Assembly: GCF_000001735.4 (NCBI RefSeq)
Contig: NC_003071.7
Coordinates: 17,645,443-17,709,442 of the forward strand
Source of the DNA: Arabidopsis thaliana
Taxonomy: Eukaryota; Streptophyta; Magnoliopsida; Brassicales; Brassicaceae
DNA: 64,000 nucleotides
Direction of reading: 5' to 3'
Under the pieces are notes generated by a model that saw only the letters and a list, made by a program, of their open reading frames with translations, did no database searches and had not been told where the DNA came from. The position numbers and the translations under genes were made by a program. Below, one piece after another: positions 1 to 10,839 of this stretch (positions are counted from its first letter, which is position 1; each line of letters begins with the position of its first letter).

Positions 1-45
1 TGGGTTTCAAAATAAGATGAAGCTCTTGAAAGAAACAATTTCAAG

Positions 46-285
46 ACGCGAATCTATATCTGCAAGATTTGATGCAACATCAAACACTTGAGAAGGTACT
101 TTTCTCTTTTAGACTCAAAACTTTCTTAACTTATTGTTGTCCTCACACAATTATGTAAATAACCTATGGACGATTGAACTGGAAGAAGAGAGCATGAGTC
201 TTGTTTAATAAGTCCCTATTGAGATTCTAGTCATCAAATACTTACTGGCTTCTTCTTTTGTAGGCATTTGCAGAACCGGCATGAG
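46..285 (+). CDS. C-terminal end of an upstream gene (partial)
   Basis: Two short coding-like pieces lie at the left edge. A reading frame at about 46-95 (…QDLMQHQTLEK) ends at a GT donor. It continues in phase after an AG acceptor at about 264 as AFAEPA and a TGA near 283-285. The upstream body lies outside the window, so the family cannot be named. A second reading of the first piece (frame beginning GFQNKMKLLK) stops at 89-91 without splicing, so the exon choice is uncertain. About 1.4 kb of AT-rich DNA separates this end from the end of the next gene, which lies on the opposite strand (convergent arrangement). Confidence 0.35.
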
Positions 286-1762
286 TCCAAGAAGAAGATT
301 CAAGAACTCAAAATAAAGTAACGTCGGATCTTTAGTAGCTCTGTAGTTTTTTGGTAGATATTTTTGAAATCTATTTTGGGTTTGTAGACAATTAGCCAGC
401 GAATGTAGCCAATAGCGATCAAAGCGTCTTATGAACACTACTCTCATCAACTACATTTCAGTCATCTCTCTGGTTTGGTCAAAATTCGATTAGTAATTAC
501 AGACTAGAACACTAATGGCTTTAGTGTGAATTTCCATTAACTTTGGAAGGCTTCTTTGTTGCTACTTTTCTTCTTTCACCAAATTCAACTGTGGCCGCCT
601 TGTATCATCATTTGGTACCAAATTTAATTTAAAAATGAAATAAATAATTAAAATATCATTATTACCATTGGTCCAATTCTATACCATACCATTTGCTGAA
701 AGAAACTCAAAACCCCAAATCTTGAAAATAAATATTAATTCTTTTTTAGGAGAAATAAACAAAAAACCAATCATGTAACGAAGAACGTAGTGGTCCAGTC
801 AAGGAACACATCACGTGAATAAGCTTAAGCCTTTCAAGATGTGTCCACACGCGTTTCTCTTTTCTCTTCTTTCATTTTCACTGCATAAGCTTTTTCTTAT
901 CGACCACAATATACTTAAACGGCTATTATTCATGGTAACTCCTAAACATAAACGATCACAAAAGTTACCAAATATCAGTGATTATTAAAAATCCCAGAGT
1001 TTTGGTCTGCTATTACTTATTTCTTTATTTTTAGACCACAGTACATTTTTGTATACTTTCTTCATTTGTCTTTTTCTTACGTGAGTGGATGTACCATATG
1101 ATTTTACCATCTAGATTCTGTATGACGTCAACATATTGTTGTTTTATTACCTAAAATAGTTCAATGTCGTTAAATGACATTTTCCTATGTTGATACTACT
1201 ATTTTTAAAAACCGTTGAGACAGAAAAAGGGTGTAAACAGGCGTTTAATAGCTATAGATTACTTTTAGCCGTTCAAAACAATTATTTTTGTTGATACTCT
1301 AGATCACTTTAGAATAGAAATAATCAGAGATAGAGACTATTTTTTTAGTGAATTAACCATAGTTCTTGTTTAATCTGTCTTATTAAAATCAATATAATGT
1401 TATGCGAGAAGAAATATGATTTAGAGTAGACAATGATGGAAAATAAACTACTGTATTCCGAATAAATCTTAATTAGTTCACAAATCTCTGTACACTTCCC
1501 AAAAAAAAAAAAAAAAAATTCAACTAGTTCTTTGTACAAACAACAATTGATGATTCCCTTCCATCAACCCCAAGAAAAAAAGACGACATAAACAAAATAA
1601 ATAAGATACATCAAACTGAATTCATCACAACTTAAAAACAATGTGATTAGAATAAAAAATGTATATCTCCTGAATTTCTTACCCGAAAGAGATTTTATAG
1701 TCAAGAACTTTTGCCAAGAAGCTAAAAGAGAGAAATGTTGATGATGATGCATGATGGTTAAT
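286..1762. other. Intergenic, no gene seen
   Basis: AT-rich DNA between two convergent genes. It holds an 18-base A run near 1501-1518 and only short chance frames. The segment just before 1762 is the 3' untranslated region of the bZIP gene. No RNA gene or repeat was recognised. Confidence 0.5.
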
Positions 1763-3218
1763 TTATGAGACATTGAGGAGCTGCTCTGTTTCAACGGACG
1801 ACTTGATGTCGACGGCCGGAGTAGCACCGGCTCCGGTCGCCGATAAATGATTTGCATTTTCCACATTCGTGAGGCTTTGTTGATTATACACTTGTCGAAG
1901 TCTCTCTATTTCTCTCTTCAATGCTTCTTGATGTGCTGCAAAATAATATTAGTTTTTTGATGTTATATTAGCTAGTGAGAGAAAATTATTGGGCGTGCTC
2001 ATATATTGTCAGTGATAATTGAATGCATCGACGAGAAAATGAAAAATCTCATAAACACACATATATTAATTCCATAATTATCCAAAAAATTTACATGAGA
2101 ATTAAATCCAAAAGTTACATGAGATTAATACCGTCTTTGAAAAGCTTGTCTTGAGATAAAGCAGCGATTCGTTGCTTGAGAGCGCTGTTGTCAACGTTAA
2201 GAAGCAAACGTTGATGATCCAAGAATGCAACTCTTGGCGATAACACTGACACTTCCGCCTTTAATTTCAGTTTTTTTGCCACAAAAATGATTTAAGGTCA
2301 TAATAAATTTATAATCATGAAATTATTTGAATAATTAAAAGATTATGATTTATGAATGTTTGTATAATGTACCTGCAACGAAGTGACGCTACGTTCGAGC
2401 TCTGATATGTATTGCAGTTTCCTCACCCTTGATCTCTGTGCTGATTGCCGATTTGCTAATATTCTGTAGAAACATTCAGAAATATTTATTTTATTTTTGT
2501 TAACAATTTAAAAAACATTATATGGTTAGTGATGTGACGCTAATCTTCAGTAATCATATTTTTCAAAATATTTGGTGCATCGTAATCAAATCTGATGAGT
2601 TGATATTTTTACGTGCATGCATGTTCTTGAATAATTTTGTTACCTCTTAACCCTTTTGGGATCGAGAATCCGGTTGCCGGAGCTATCACCGGAATTGTTA
2701 TTCGACGCCGTACCATCTTCTGGCTCCATCTTGCATTGGCTTTGGACTTCATCGTTATAGTTGTTGTTGATATTATTGTTCATGTTATGATCGGACGGTG
2801 GTAATTCTTTGTTATCGTCGTTGAAGCTATTGGACGGCGTGGATGTGTTCGAGGAAGATCCCGTGGGCCCCACATTGTTATTTTTGTTGTTGATATGGGA
2901 AGGATTGCTATGAAGGTTGTCGTCGTCGGTGAACATCGACATGAACTGTTCGTCATCGAACCTGTCGAATTGGTGGTCTTCGATGCTGACTGTTGGAGCT
3001 TCGAGGAATGCGATAGAGTCGCTGATGGAACGACGGTGGTTGCCACGGCGAGACGCTGAGAAGTCGAGGAATTCGTCGACCCATGAGGGGTTTTGTACGG
3101 TGGTTGTAGCGGTGGCGACAGCGGTTGCGGTTGGGGTAGAGAAAGGAGAGAGCTTTTGGGAAGAGAAATCAGGCCAATGTTGTGTCATGTTGGGGATTTT
3201 AGGAGGGAGTTGTGCCAT
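1763..3218 (-). CDS. bZIP34: bZIP transcription factor bZIP34 (group E)
   Basis: Four exons on the minus strand: 3218-2644, 2463-2373, 2258-2132 and 1935-1763, giving 321 aa. The start is the ATG at 3218; a frame open to 3248 begins with TTG and is not the start. Residues 1-190 are acidic and Asn/Ser-rich. The basic region has the N-x7-R signature (NRQSAQRSR), split from the preceding KR by intron 1, and a leucine zipper spans exons 2-4. The zipper contains a proline (VLSPRVAFL). In bZIP34 and its sister bZIP61 this is known to prevent homodimers, so the protein needs partners such as group I bZIPs. Family knowledge links bZIP34 to pollen wall and lipid metabolism. A TATA-like box lies about 320 bp upstream of the ATG, implying a long 5' leader. 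Identity is from recall of the sequence. Confidence 0.95.
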
Positions 3219-3535
3219 TGAAGAAAAAATAGATGGATCTTGATCCAAAAGATTACCAAAGAAAGCAAATCTGAATTTACAGGATTGAGGAAGGAAAAAA
3301 AAAAAACCTTAATTAATAAGTACAAGATAAACTAACGTAAATCCAATTCAGAAAACCAAAAACCTAGATGAAAAAACAAAGGAAAGAAACGAAATGTGGA
3401 GACAAATGGGAAGTGGAATTAGATCAATGTCATGAACCATATGAAGAAGATAGAGAAAAGAAAAAAGGAAGGAGAGGAAGAAAGAAGAAAACGGAACAAG
3501 AGTAACCAAAATGGCTATGTTTAACAAATGATAGT

Positions 3536-3549
3536 TATATAAATAGAAG
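3536..3549 (-). promoter_or_regulatory. Probable TATA box of bZIP34
   Basis: The minus strand reads CTATTTATATAAC here, 320 bp upstream of the bZIP34 ATG. A start site about 30 bp downstream would give a leader of roughly 290 nt. Motif and position only; not tested against transcript data. Confidence 0.5.
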
Positions 3550-5090
3550 GAAGTAAAAAAACAGAATTAATGAAGGAGATAAATAGAGATATATATATAT
3601 ATACATGAGATATATATTATGTAAAATCTTATGAAAGAACATAATAAATTCGATGTGATCAAAGTGTTTAATTTATCTCTCTGAGTAGGGCCACATGGAG
3701 GGAGATATTGAGATCGGACAGCTATGAAACAGCTGTCTTGAGAAGTGAGGCTAAAGGTCTCAACGGTATAACTGGAAATTCTCCTCCACTGGTTTTTTTC
3801 TTTTTAATCTATGTAAAGAGATTTGGAGGAGGAATCAAGCAAGCACGTGTTCTTGTGACCTTTCTTTTGTTGAATGGTTAATACGTTTCTTTCTTATGAA
3901 TGGTTTTTCGATAGGTTCATGTAAATGCAATATCTCGTATTTGTTGCAAATCATATGTGTCAATTAATAATTTTGGTACATGTAAACCTACGTCAAGCAA
4001 GTACAATGAATACATGAGTTAATAGCACACAGTATCATCTATATATAGAATAATAGAATTAAGTCGAGTTGATAAACATGACTTAATTTATTGGAAAACA
4101 AATCCGACGACTTAGCTTATTTATCACATATCTTTCACCATGGTAATGGATTATCTTGTTACCATCACTGCTATGAGGAGGGCTAAACAATGCATGGAGA
4201 AAGTAGGGTAGTGGACGAGTGGAGAGAGAGTGAAGAGTATAATGTTGATGTGTGAGTCCATGTGATTTGTTTTCTGTACTCTTTTTTTCCCCTCTATATT
4301 TGCTTTGTCCCAGACCACACCCACATGTAGGACACTTGCTACTTTTTTTTTCTCTCTTAAATCGTATAATTTTGGATATTTTGTCTGTCCAATTTTTTAC
4401 TTTTCCGGATCGATAGGAATATTTAACGGAATCTATATTTTTTTGTTTTGTTGAAATGTTAAAATTATAAATCAAACTTGAGAAAGTTATATGTACATGT
4501 ATTTACGGAATATATAGTCAGTGAATTATTTCTCTAAATGTGTGTCGGACAGTAATCTCATAGAAATATTTTCATGATTATCAAAACCAAACGATTTTGT
4601 TTTAAAGGAGGAAATCACACATCATCTGTTATGTCATTTCCAAATAATTCCTTCAAGATCATCATCCCTAATATAACCATTAGCATCTTCAGTTTACAAA
4701 TATCTTAGCGACCAACCTCTAGCTAAACTCCATGAGCTACTCAAGTTTTTCTTTTACCTCTAAGTCTGTCCTTAACAGTGTGAAGAAGTTCCATCGCCTT
4801 GTCTAGTACATAAGCTTTAAGTTTCACCTTTCGACCTAACAGTGTGAAGAAGTTCTTTTACCTTCAAGTTGCACTGGGGACTTGATTCATACAACATACG
4901 TTGACATCAGGCTACCATTGCTAGTTCTTGTTTCGAGAGAGAAGCGGCCTATTTACGATTCAATACACATCCATGGAGGTAATATATTACAGCTAAATTT
5001 GAAGCTTTATGACAGAATCATGCATTTGCTCTGTATGTGTTTACCTGTGACACTCTTTGTGTTAAGGCTTGGCATATTGCTGTTTATGTT
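3550..5090. other. Upstream region of bZIP34, no gene supported
   Basis: AT-rich. Contains a (TA)n stretch near 3590-3603 and a 130-codon minus frame at 4083-4475 without family features or splice context. Around 4770 and 4840 the phrase AACAGTGTGAAGAAGTTC occurs twice, about 70 bp apart, a small direct repeat. The right end may include decayed 5' parts of the remorin copy. Confidence 0.45.
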
Positions 5091-5094
5091 TTAG

Positions 5095-5520
5095 TAGAAT
5101 GAAAATTCTTACAGAATCTGCACTGGCGAAATCTTGGTCTGCTTCACTCGTTAGAGGTGACCTTAAACTAAACTATGTGACTAGTTTTCCGTTGAGAAGT
5201 GAAGAAAGCAGCTGTCGAAGTGCAACTCAAGAAAATGGAGGTAAAATAAACTTAGCAATAGAGAGCTGATACTGTTTCAATGTGATTGAGAACAATGAGA
5301 AGTGAAGTGTTTGTGAATTTGTTTCACTGCAGGAGGAACTAGAGAAGAAGAAAGCAGGAGTATGCAGAGAGGATGAATTAGGTTTCAGTGACTCACAAGG
5401 AAGCAGAAGAAAGAAGTGCAATGATTGAAGGTAAGCGTGGAGAAGCAAGAAGAAACGGCTGCTAAAATACTGGGCCATTAGAATTGTTCCAAAGGCAACT
5501 TGTGGATGTTTCCAATCTTG
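5095..5520 (+). pseudogene. Decayed remorin gene copy
   Basis: The segment encodes pieces of the conserved remorin C-terminal region in order but in changing frames. First comes KKAAVEVQLKKME (5202-5240). A GT..AG intron (5241-5332) follows, then EELEKKKAG (5333-5359). After a frame change comes YAERMN and a TAG at 5379-5381, then HKEAEERSAMIEGKRGE from 5394. A further shift gives QEETAAKILG. A third gives IRIVPKATCGCF (5478-5513), the typical membrane-anchoring remorin C-terminus, and a TGA. At least three frame changes and one in-frame stop make a functional remorin impossible. The conserved intron position argues for a duplicated genomic copy rather than a retrocopy. The N-terminal half is not recognisable, although coding-like sequence starts near 5095. 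A spliced noncoding transcript could still come from it. Confidence 0.8.
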
Positions 5521-5938
5521 AGTTTACAAATCATTTTTTCAGGATTTTTTAACTGTAAATTTCTCTCTTCTCTTCAATGGCTTGTAATGTTTTTTGTATA
5601 TTGATTTTGTCTGTGAGAAACAAACAAGAGTTCATTTTCATAAAACCTTATATCAGTCGAATAATTCACCATGAGATCATTCAAATTGTGAATCCATCCA
5701 TTTTCTAGAAAATCTGCAGATCATGTGACTATCTTACTTGTGATAAGACTCATCGGTACCTACTATGGTCTGAGGATCTGAAGGCTTAATAAACATGAAG
5801 ACCAAGACAATTATGTAACTAGGAACAAACAATCTCACACTGAATAAGTATAGCTAGTAATGACACTTGACATATGTGGCTTTAACACTCAGGTTCCACG
5901 TAAAAGCTTCACAAAAGTATAATACAAGTTCCAGGGAG
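5521..5938. other. Intergenic, no gene seen
   Basis: AT-rich stretch between the remorin relic and the 3' end of the next minus-strand gene. The right part is the likely 3' untranslated region of that gene. No motif recognised. Confidence 0.5.
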
Positions 5939-7067
5939 TTAGTTAGCTGATCTATTAATGGGAGGTACATTCTTCAGCAGATAGCGTCGTCTCTTAGACC
6001 GAGCACGACTCCTAAGCATCCATAAGATCACTAAGAAACCGATAAAAACCATCTGAAGAGCGAAAACAAGCTTCATACCTGGAAACAACAACAACAACAA
6101 TTGTTTTTGTATCAGTTTGCTAGACAATCAAACAAAACAAATAAGCTTCCCAAGAAAAGTTGCAAAACCTTGTAGATTCTTGACCATGTCCTGAAGATTT
6201 CCTATAGTATAAAACTCCTTTGGATGAGGCGTTGAACCGAGTTGCAAGTGTATAGATTTAAGGTTGGCTCTAGGTTTGTAGATGTAGTTAACGTTACCAC
6301 CCATTATACAAGTGTTGGGACAATGAATGCTACTTTCGTACTCGTCGCTTCCATCGCAGCAATCTGAGAAACAGACAATGTCATGCTGCTTATCCAATCC
6401 AACAAAAACATGTAGATTACTAGCATACAGCAAGAGACAGCTGAAACGAGAATCATTTAGTCGAATTCAGAACATTAGTAACTACTGACCACAGATTCGA
6501 TCATTCACACGAGAAGAGTAAACGAACTTTGGAGAACTTCCAATGTTCCTACAGTAAAATTTGCCATTTGGACATGCCGAAGTTCCTGTAATGCAAAATC
6601 AGAAATTCAGAAACTTACTCACAAGAACACATTTTTCATAATTGAAATTGTGAAAGAGAATAAGATTCGATCAATTCTAGTCCTAAATCTTTTTATCTGG
6701 AAAGAATTTAAAGTCTCATGTCATCTCAGCTCTCTGGATTCTAAATTGAGAAAAAAGTGTGTACCAGGCTCATCGGTGCCGTCGAGACAATCGCAGAAGT
6801 TGTCGTTGAGACGATCTCTTGTGAAAGATTTGGAGCCATCTTTGCATTTGATAACATCTGAGTCGAAATACTTTTCATCTGCCTCACAACAAAGAAGTAA
6901 GTAAGAATCAGAGAACAAGAACATTTTTCAGATTTGTCGATATAATAAAGATAAGAGTCATCGAAGAAGTAACCTAAAGGGTGAACACCAACGAGGGGAG
7001 AGGTCGAAGCGACGGAGATGACGACGACGGCGAGTGACGAACACAACACGACGCATTGCAGCAGCAT
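5939..7067 (-). CDS. Short glucosidase II beta/PRKCSH-like protein with C-terminal membrane segment
   Basis: Five exons: 7067-6974, 6878-6765, 6585-6490, 6363-6169 and 6078-5939, joining in frame to 212 aa. The N-terminus ([20 protein letters not shown]) is a signal peptide. Two cysteine-rich LDLa-like modules follow: VIKCKDGS…[14 protein letters not shown], and an FYCRN…[14 protein letters not shown] module. Their acidic D-x-x-D-E ends are expected to bind calcium. Both are typical of the N-terminus of the glucosidase II beta subunit/protein kinase C substrate 80K-H. The full plant beta subunit is about 650 aa and ends in an MRH domain and an ER retrieval signal. This protein lacks both and instead ends in a hydrophobic segment ([19 protein letters not shown]) followed by a basic [10 protein letters not shown] tail. 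It is therefore probably a type I ER or secretory membrane protein, function unknown. Confidence 0.88.
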
Positions 7068-7429
7068 CCGTTGACTCGCATTTGGTTAAACCGACGTCGT
7101 TTTAAGATTCGAGTGGATTATTCCGACCAGATTCTCTCTTTACGATTTCGGCTTTTAAGTTTCAAGTTAAGAATAAGTGGAGTGGCCAGATATTTGATTC
7201 GATGGGCTTTGAATTATATTGGGCTTTGAGTTTTCATTTAATACTACAGTGTTCAGTATTCGACTATTAAGAAAAGAAAAAAAATCTACAATTCAGGTTA
7301 TTATTAAAACTTGATTTAATTCTTGATTAATAAACTAAATTAATTTGATTATTTTAGTTTGGTTCATTTTTTCTTCTAAGTTTTTTTTTCAATGTGAATC
7401 AAAACTCTTACTCAAACGTTCTTAAATTG

Positions 7430-7620
7430 TGTTTGTACTACGGAGTCCCATCACCTCTTGGCTCTTGTTCAAGAGCAAAAAGTTGAGAAACATCCAAGCC
7501 TTCAAGAATGAGACCATCAACACCATTTTGAAATCAAGTAATGGCTGGAGAAGGCATAACAACTTGAACAGAAGAAGTTTGAACCACGAGTGAAAGAAGT
7601 GTAATTCGAAAGACTTCAAG
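7430..7620 (-). pseudogene. Unidentified coding-like relic
   Basis: On the minus strand one frame reads VVQTSSVQVVMPSPAIT, a TGA, then GVDGLILEGLDVSQLFALEQ and a terminal stop near 7437. Amino-acid composition is protein-like, and the interrupting stop suggests decay. I do not recognise the family. It could also be a 3' exon of an unannotated gene with a miscalled border. Confidence 0.3.
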
Positions 7621-7639
7621 TCACGGTTATTTGCGGTTA

Positions 7640-8123
7640 GCTGGTAATGAAGAATGAACCACTCTAAGAAGCAACCAACTTCTACAACATAAAACAGTTG
7701 TGAGCCGTTGTGATTTTGTAGTTAAGTTGACTGCTTTTCTTCTTATATACCTTCTTCTCTAGACTATGTCCATTTTATCTCACAAGTGATTTTTCACAAG
7801 ACATTAGATCCCACGAGTCATAAGTAACACACAGAGCCAACACTTAGCACCTAAACCATTAACCTAAACAACTTTTAGTTCCTCCTTCTAGTTCTCCCTC
7901 TAAAAATCATGGACTCGGACAAGAATAGACCAACAAGACTGACTTCTCCATTATTACCCTTTTGCATCTCCTATTCATTTGTCCTAGTCTGGTCCATACA
8001 CCCAAAGCAATGGACCTCAAAATATGATAAAAAAATGTGACAATACAAGTCTATTTCTTACTAACCAGTAAACCAAACCAAAGAATTTCAAATTAGAGCA
8101 ACCTAAGCCTCATCCTCCTCTGT
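7640..8123. other. Intergenic, no gene seen
   Basis: No coding or RNA feature recognised. The right part probably holds the 3' untranslated region of the small gene at 8124-8538. Confidence 0.45.
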
Positions 8124-8538
8124 TCAAGTTGTTGTTGTTGTTCTTGCCTTCATTCTTTTCTGAGATTCTCTGAGATATGCTTCAGCTTTTCTACCTTTTA
8201 AAAGTTCCCTGAAAACCTTTGTCACAGTGGTTTGTTCTACACCATGAATCTCCTTCATGAAATTGATCATCTCAGGAAGAGTGTAGAAATTTTCACAGCA
8301 GAACAAGTAGCTATCTCTCACTTTCTCCTCTTCCTTGCTCAAAACAGGTTGACTACTTTGCTGTTCATTTACGACACAAATTGTATGAATCAGTGAGAAT
8401 TAGTGAATTACAAATACGTAAAATCAAATACATAATTCATCAGCCAGAATTTTGAATTACTTGTGCTTCAGTAGTCGTCGTAACACACTTTCCCTCTGAT
8501 TTCTCTGCTTCAAACGAGCTACCAGAATTTTTCGCCAT
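8124..8538 (-). CDS. Small conserved-looking protein of unknown function
   Basis: Two exons, 8538-8461 and 8360-8124, give 104 aa with phase-0 splicing (exon 1 ends …TTTTEAQ, exon 2 starts QSSQPVLSKEEE). The first 35 residues are polar and low complexity. The rest looks like a compact helical domain (VRDSYLFCCENFYTLPEMIN…TVTKVFRELLKGRKAEAYL), with a Thr tail. There is no signal peptide or membrane segment. I do not recognise the family. Three TGGGCY site II elements and a TATA-like TTTATAAA lie about 90-120 bp upstream of the ATG, a promoter style common for growth-related housekeeping genes. It shares strand with VOZ2, whose stop lies 510 bp upstream. Confidence 0.8.
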
Positions 8539-8620
8539 TACTCTCTCTGTTGGTGATTTGCTTGTAATTTAGGGTTTAAAGAGAACAAGGATGCTCTTGT
8601 CGTCTGCTGTCTCCCTTTTT

Positions 8621-8656
8621 CTAGCCCAATTTTATAAACGGCCCAGTAAAGCCCAA
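8621..8656 (-). promoter_or_regulatory. Site II (TGGGCY) cluster
   Basis: On the minus strand TGGGCT/TGGGCC occurs three times within 36 bp, with TTTATAAA between them. Site II elements are TCP-type binding sites known in promoters of ribosomal and mitochondrial protein genes. Position fits the small gene starting at 8538. Confidence 0.6.
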
Positions 8657-9047
8657 TTACATAATCTGAGAGCATTAGTGACTTGTATTGGTTTCAAGTT
8701 TCATTCACACACACACGTAGATAAGAATTGGAATAAAGAATCAATGGTGTTGCAAATGTACCTTTGAAATATGAATACACCACTTCGTTAACAAAATCCT
8801 TGTGGTTTTAAAGGAGAAAAATAAAATGCAAAAATTTACAAACCCATCTACGATTCTATCAAGAAAAAGGGCAAAGACCAGACTTGTCCATATTAACACA
8901 ACACATCAAAGATCCTATCTCTTCATAATACAGTCAGAAAGAAAAAAAAAAAGAAAACAGAGGTGGCGATGGCTCTTTTGTAGAATGCTGGAGACAACTT
9001 GGAGCTATTGTTGCAGGAGTCTTGAGTTAGATTACCAATAGCTAACT

Positions 9048-10839
9048 TCACTCCTTACGACCTTTGGTTGGAGGAGAGGGTTTGTCTGAAGCCACTTTAA
9101 ACTGTCCCATCTTCTTCTGCAGATCAGCCAGAGGGTCTTTTGAAATCTTTCCCTTAGGACTCTTCTTTCCATTTCCTACTTTAAGTTCTAGGCGATATAA
9201 CGCACATGCGTCAGATTCATTGATTTGGTATTCAAAGAGATGCCACTCAAAGGGACCTGGAGGTTGTGGATCCATATAGTAAGATCTCTTCTGGCCTTCT
9301 TGTTCCTTCATCAGTTGTTTTCTTGATTCATGCCAACCTCTTCCACTGTAATCTGGAAGTGATCTTTGCTTTCGGTTTCCGCTATCATATGCTCTTCTAG
9401 GTTTGTCAAAGAAGAGCCACTCTCTAATTGTTTCGCCTTCAACCAGTTCAAGATGAAATAGCTCTGCAAGTACAAAAAATTAAGGGTCAGGCAAAAGTAA
9501 GAAACTCACATAAGGCTTCTGTTTTCAAAGAGGCAACGAAATGTTGAACTAAAACAAAGAGAGAAGCAAAACTGGGCTCTAGTGGGACAATGCTCTCACC
9601 TGCTGCGTTCCATGGGCATTTTGTGTTAACAGCTCCTTCACACACTGGGATCCCAACATTCTTACCCTGAGTCTTTGCACGAAGAGCATCAATCAATAGA
9701 TTATCTTTCAAACTGATGCCCCCTGGCCTCAATACAGGTGCTGTGCCAGGCGAATCTTCATTCAGAGCTAGAGTCCCATGGTAGTTACTGCAGTAATCCA
9801 GGTACCACTCGGAGCCCTGAGCAGGCCTTGTGCAATCCCATAGTGCACACTTAGGTCCCAGAAAAGCAGATGGAGGCACACGGACACTTGATGGAGTAGA
9901 AAATTCAGCAAAGTTGTCAATCTCTTCAGAAGAATCAAGCTTAGTGGAAGGGCTGTTATCTAGTTCCTGACGCACTTCGGAGAAAATATAATCATACTGA
10001 GAAGTTATATCCAAGTTGCTGCTGAGTTTTTGGTCATGGAAATCAGGAGCGGAGTTTATGCTTGGATCAAACCCTTCATATCCATAATGGAGTTGCTGGC
10101 CATGTGTTTCTGTGCTATTAAGAGCATCCTGAGATAGAAAAGGTGAACTTGTACATAAGGAAACAAAATCAAAACTAAGACAAGAATGAAAAAGATCAAA
10201 ACTCATAGCTGAACTGGAATAAAGAATCAACGGTGTTCAAATGTCTAGGAACATCTAACCAACAATCAAAAGATTATAGAAGACAATTTTGACGCAGAAA
10301 CTGTATCTAGCTCACCTCAAAGCCGCAGGAGAAATTTCCGTTGAAAGGACTTTGACTAAAATTCTCAGATGTCCATTCAGGAGGGCACAAGCTTTGAGAA
10401 AAACCCTCAGGATCAGGCTTTGCTCCAGCATGTTCTTTTAGCGTACTAGTTGCATCATCCTCCTCGTCTAATTTCAACAGAGGAGCAAACTCCTCAAGGA
10501 ATTGGCTAATACCTTCACCCTGCAACATGTTAAAGACCAAAAGAGCTAAATCTCAACCAAGCTTACAGATTCACTATTTTTCAAAGAATTGGAACCATAA
10601 ACCATAGAGAAGTATGGTAATGGAGTAGGACGAACCAACAGAGAAGATTCAGGAGAAGGAGCAGTGAGTTCAGCTTGCCACTCCCGAATATTCTGAGAGA
10701 TTTGGGCTTCTAAAAGCGCAAGGTCACCATGCCGCCCTTCTTTCCTAGCAGCTTGAAGATGACAGAACCTCTCCTGAAGTTCCCTTAGCTTCTCCTCCAC
10801 ATTCTGATGCGCCGATGTGATCTTCGGGTGGTTTGACAT
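9048..10839 (-). CDS. VOZ2: Vascular plant one-zinc-finger transcription factor VOZ2
   Basis: Four coding exons: 10839-10636, 10519-10316, 10128-9600 and 9463-9048. They join to exactly 450 aa, the known VOZ2 length. The ATG ([18 protein letters not shown]) begins a helical N-terminal region. The VOZ core holds the zinc motif: Cys230, Cys235, Cys249 and His253 (CALWDC…YCSNYH). A NAC-like basic domain follows ([19 protein letters not shown]) and a Lys-rich tail. VOZ proteins bind GCGT-N7-ACGC palindromes as dimers, interact with phytochrome B and promote flowering redundantly with VOZ1; they also act in stress responses. Splice-like signals between 10840 and 11340 suggest an intron-containing 5' leader. 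Identity from recall; domain residues are seen directly. Confidence 0.96.

Noticed and set aside
3219-3248. Ten-residue extension of bZIP34
   Set aside because: It would begin with TTG; the first ATG in frame is at 3218.
4083-4475. 130-codon minus-strand frame with a CPTCGCG motif
   Set aside because: No ATG context, no family similarity and it lies in the far-upstream region of bZIP34; composition follows the AT-rich background.
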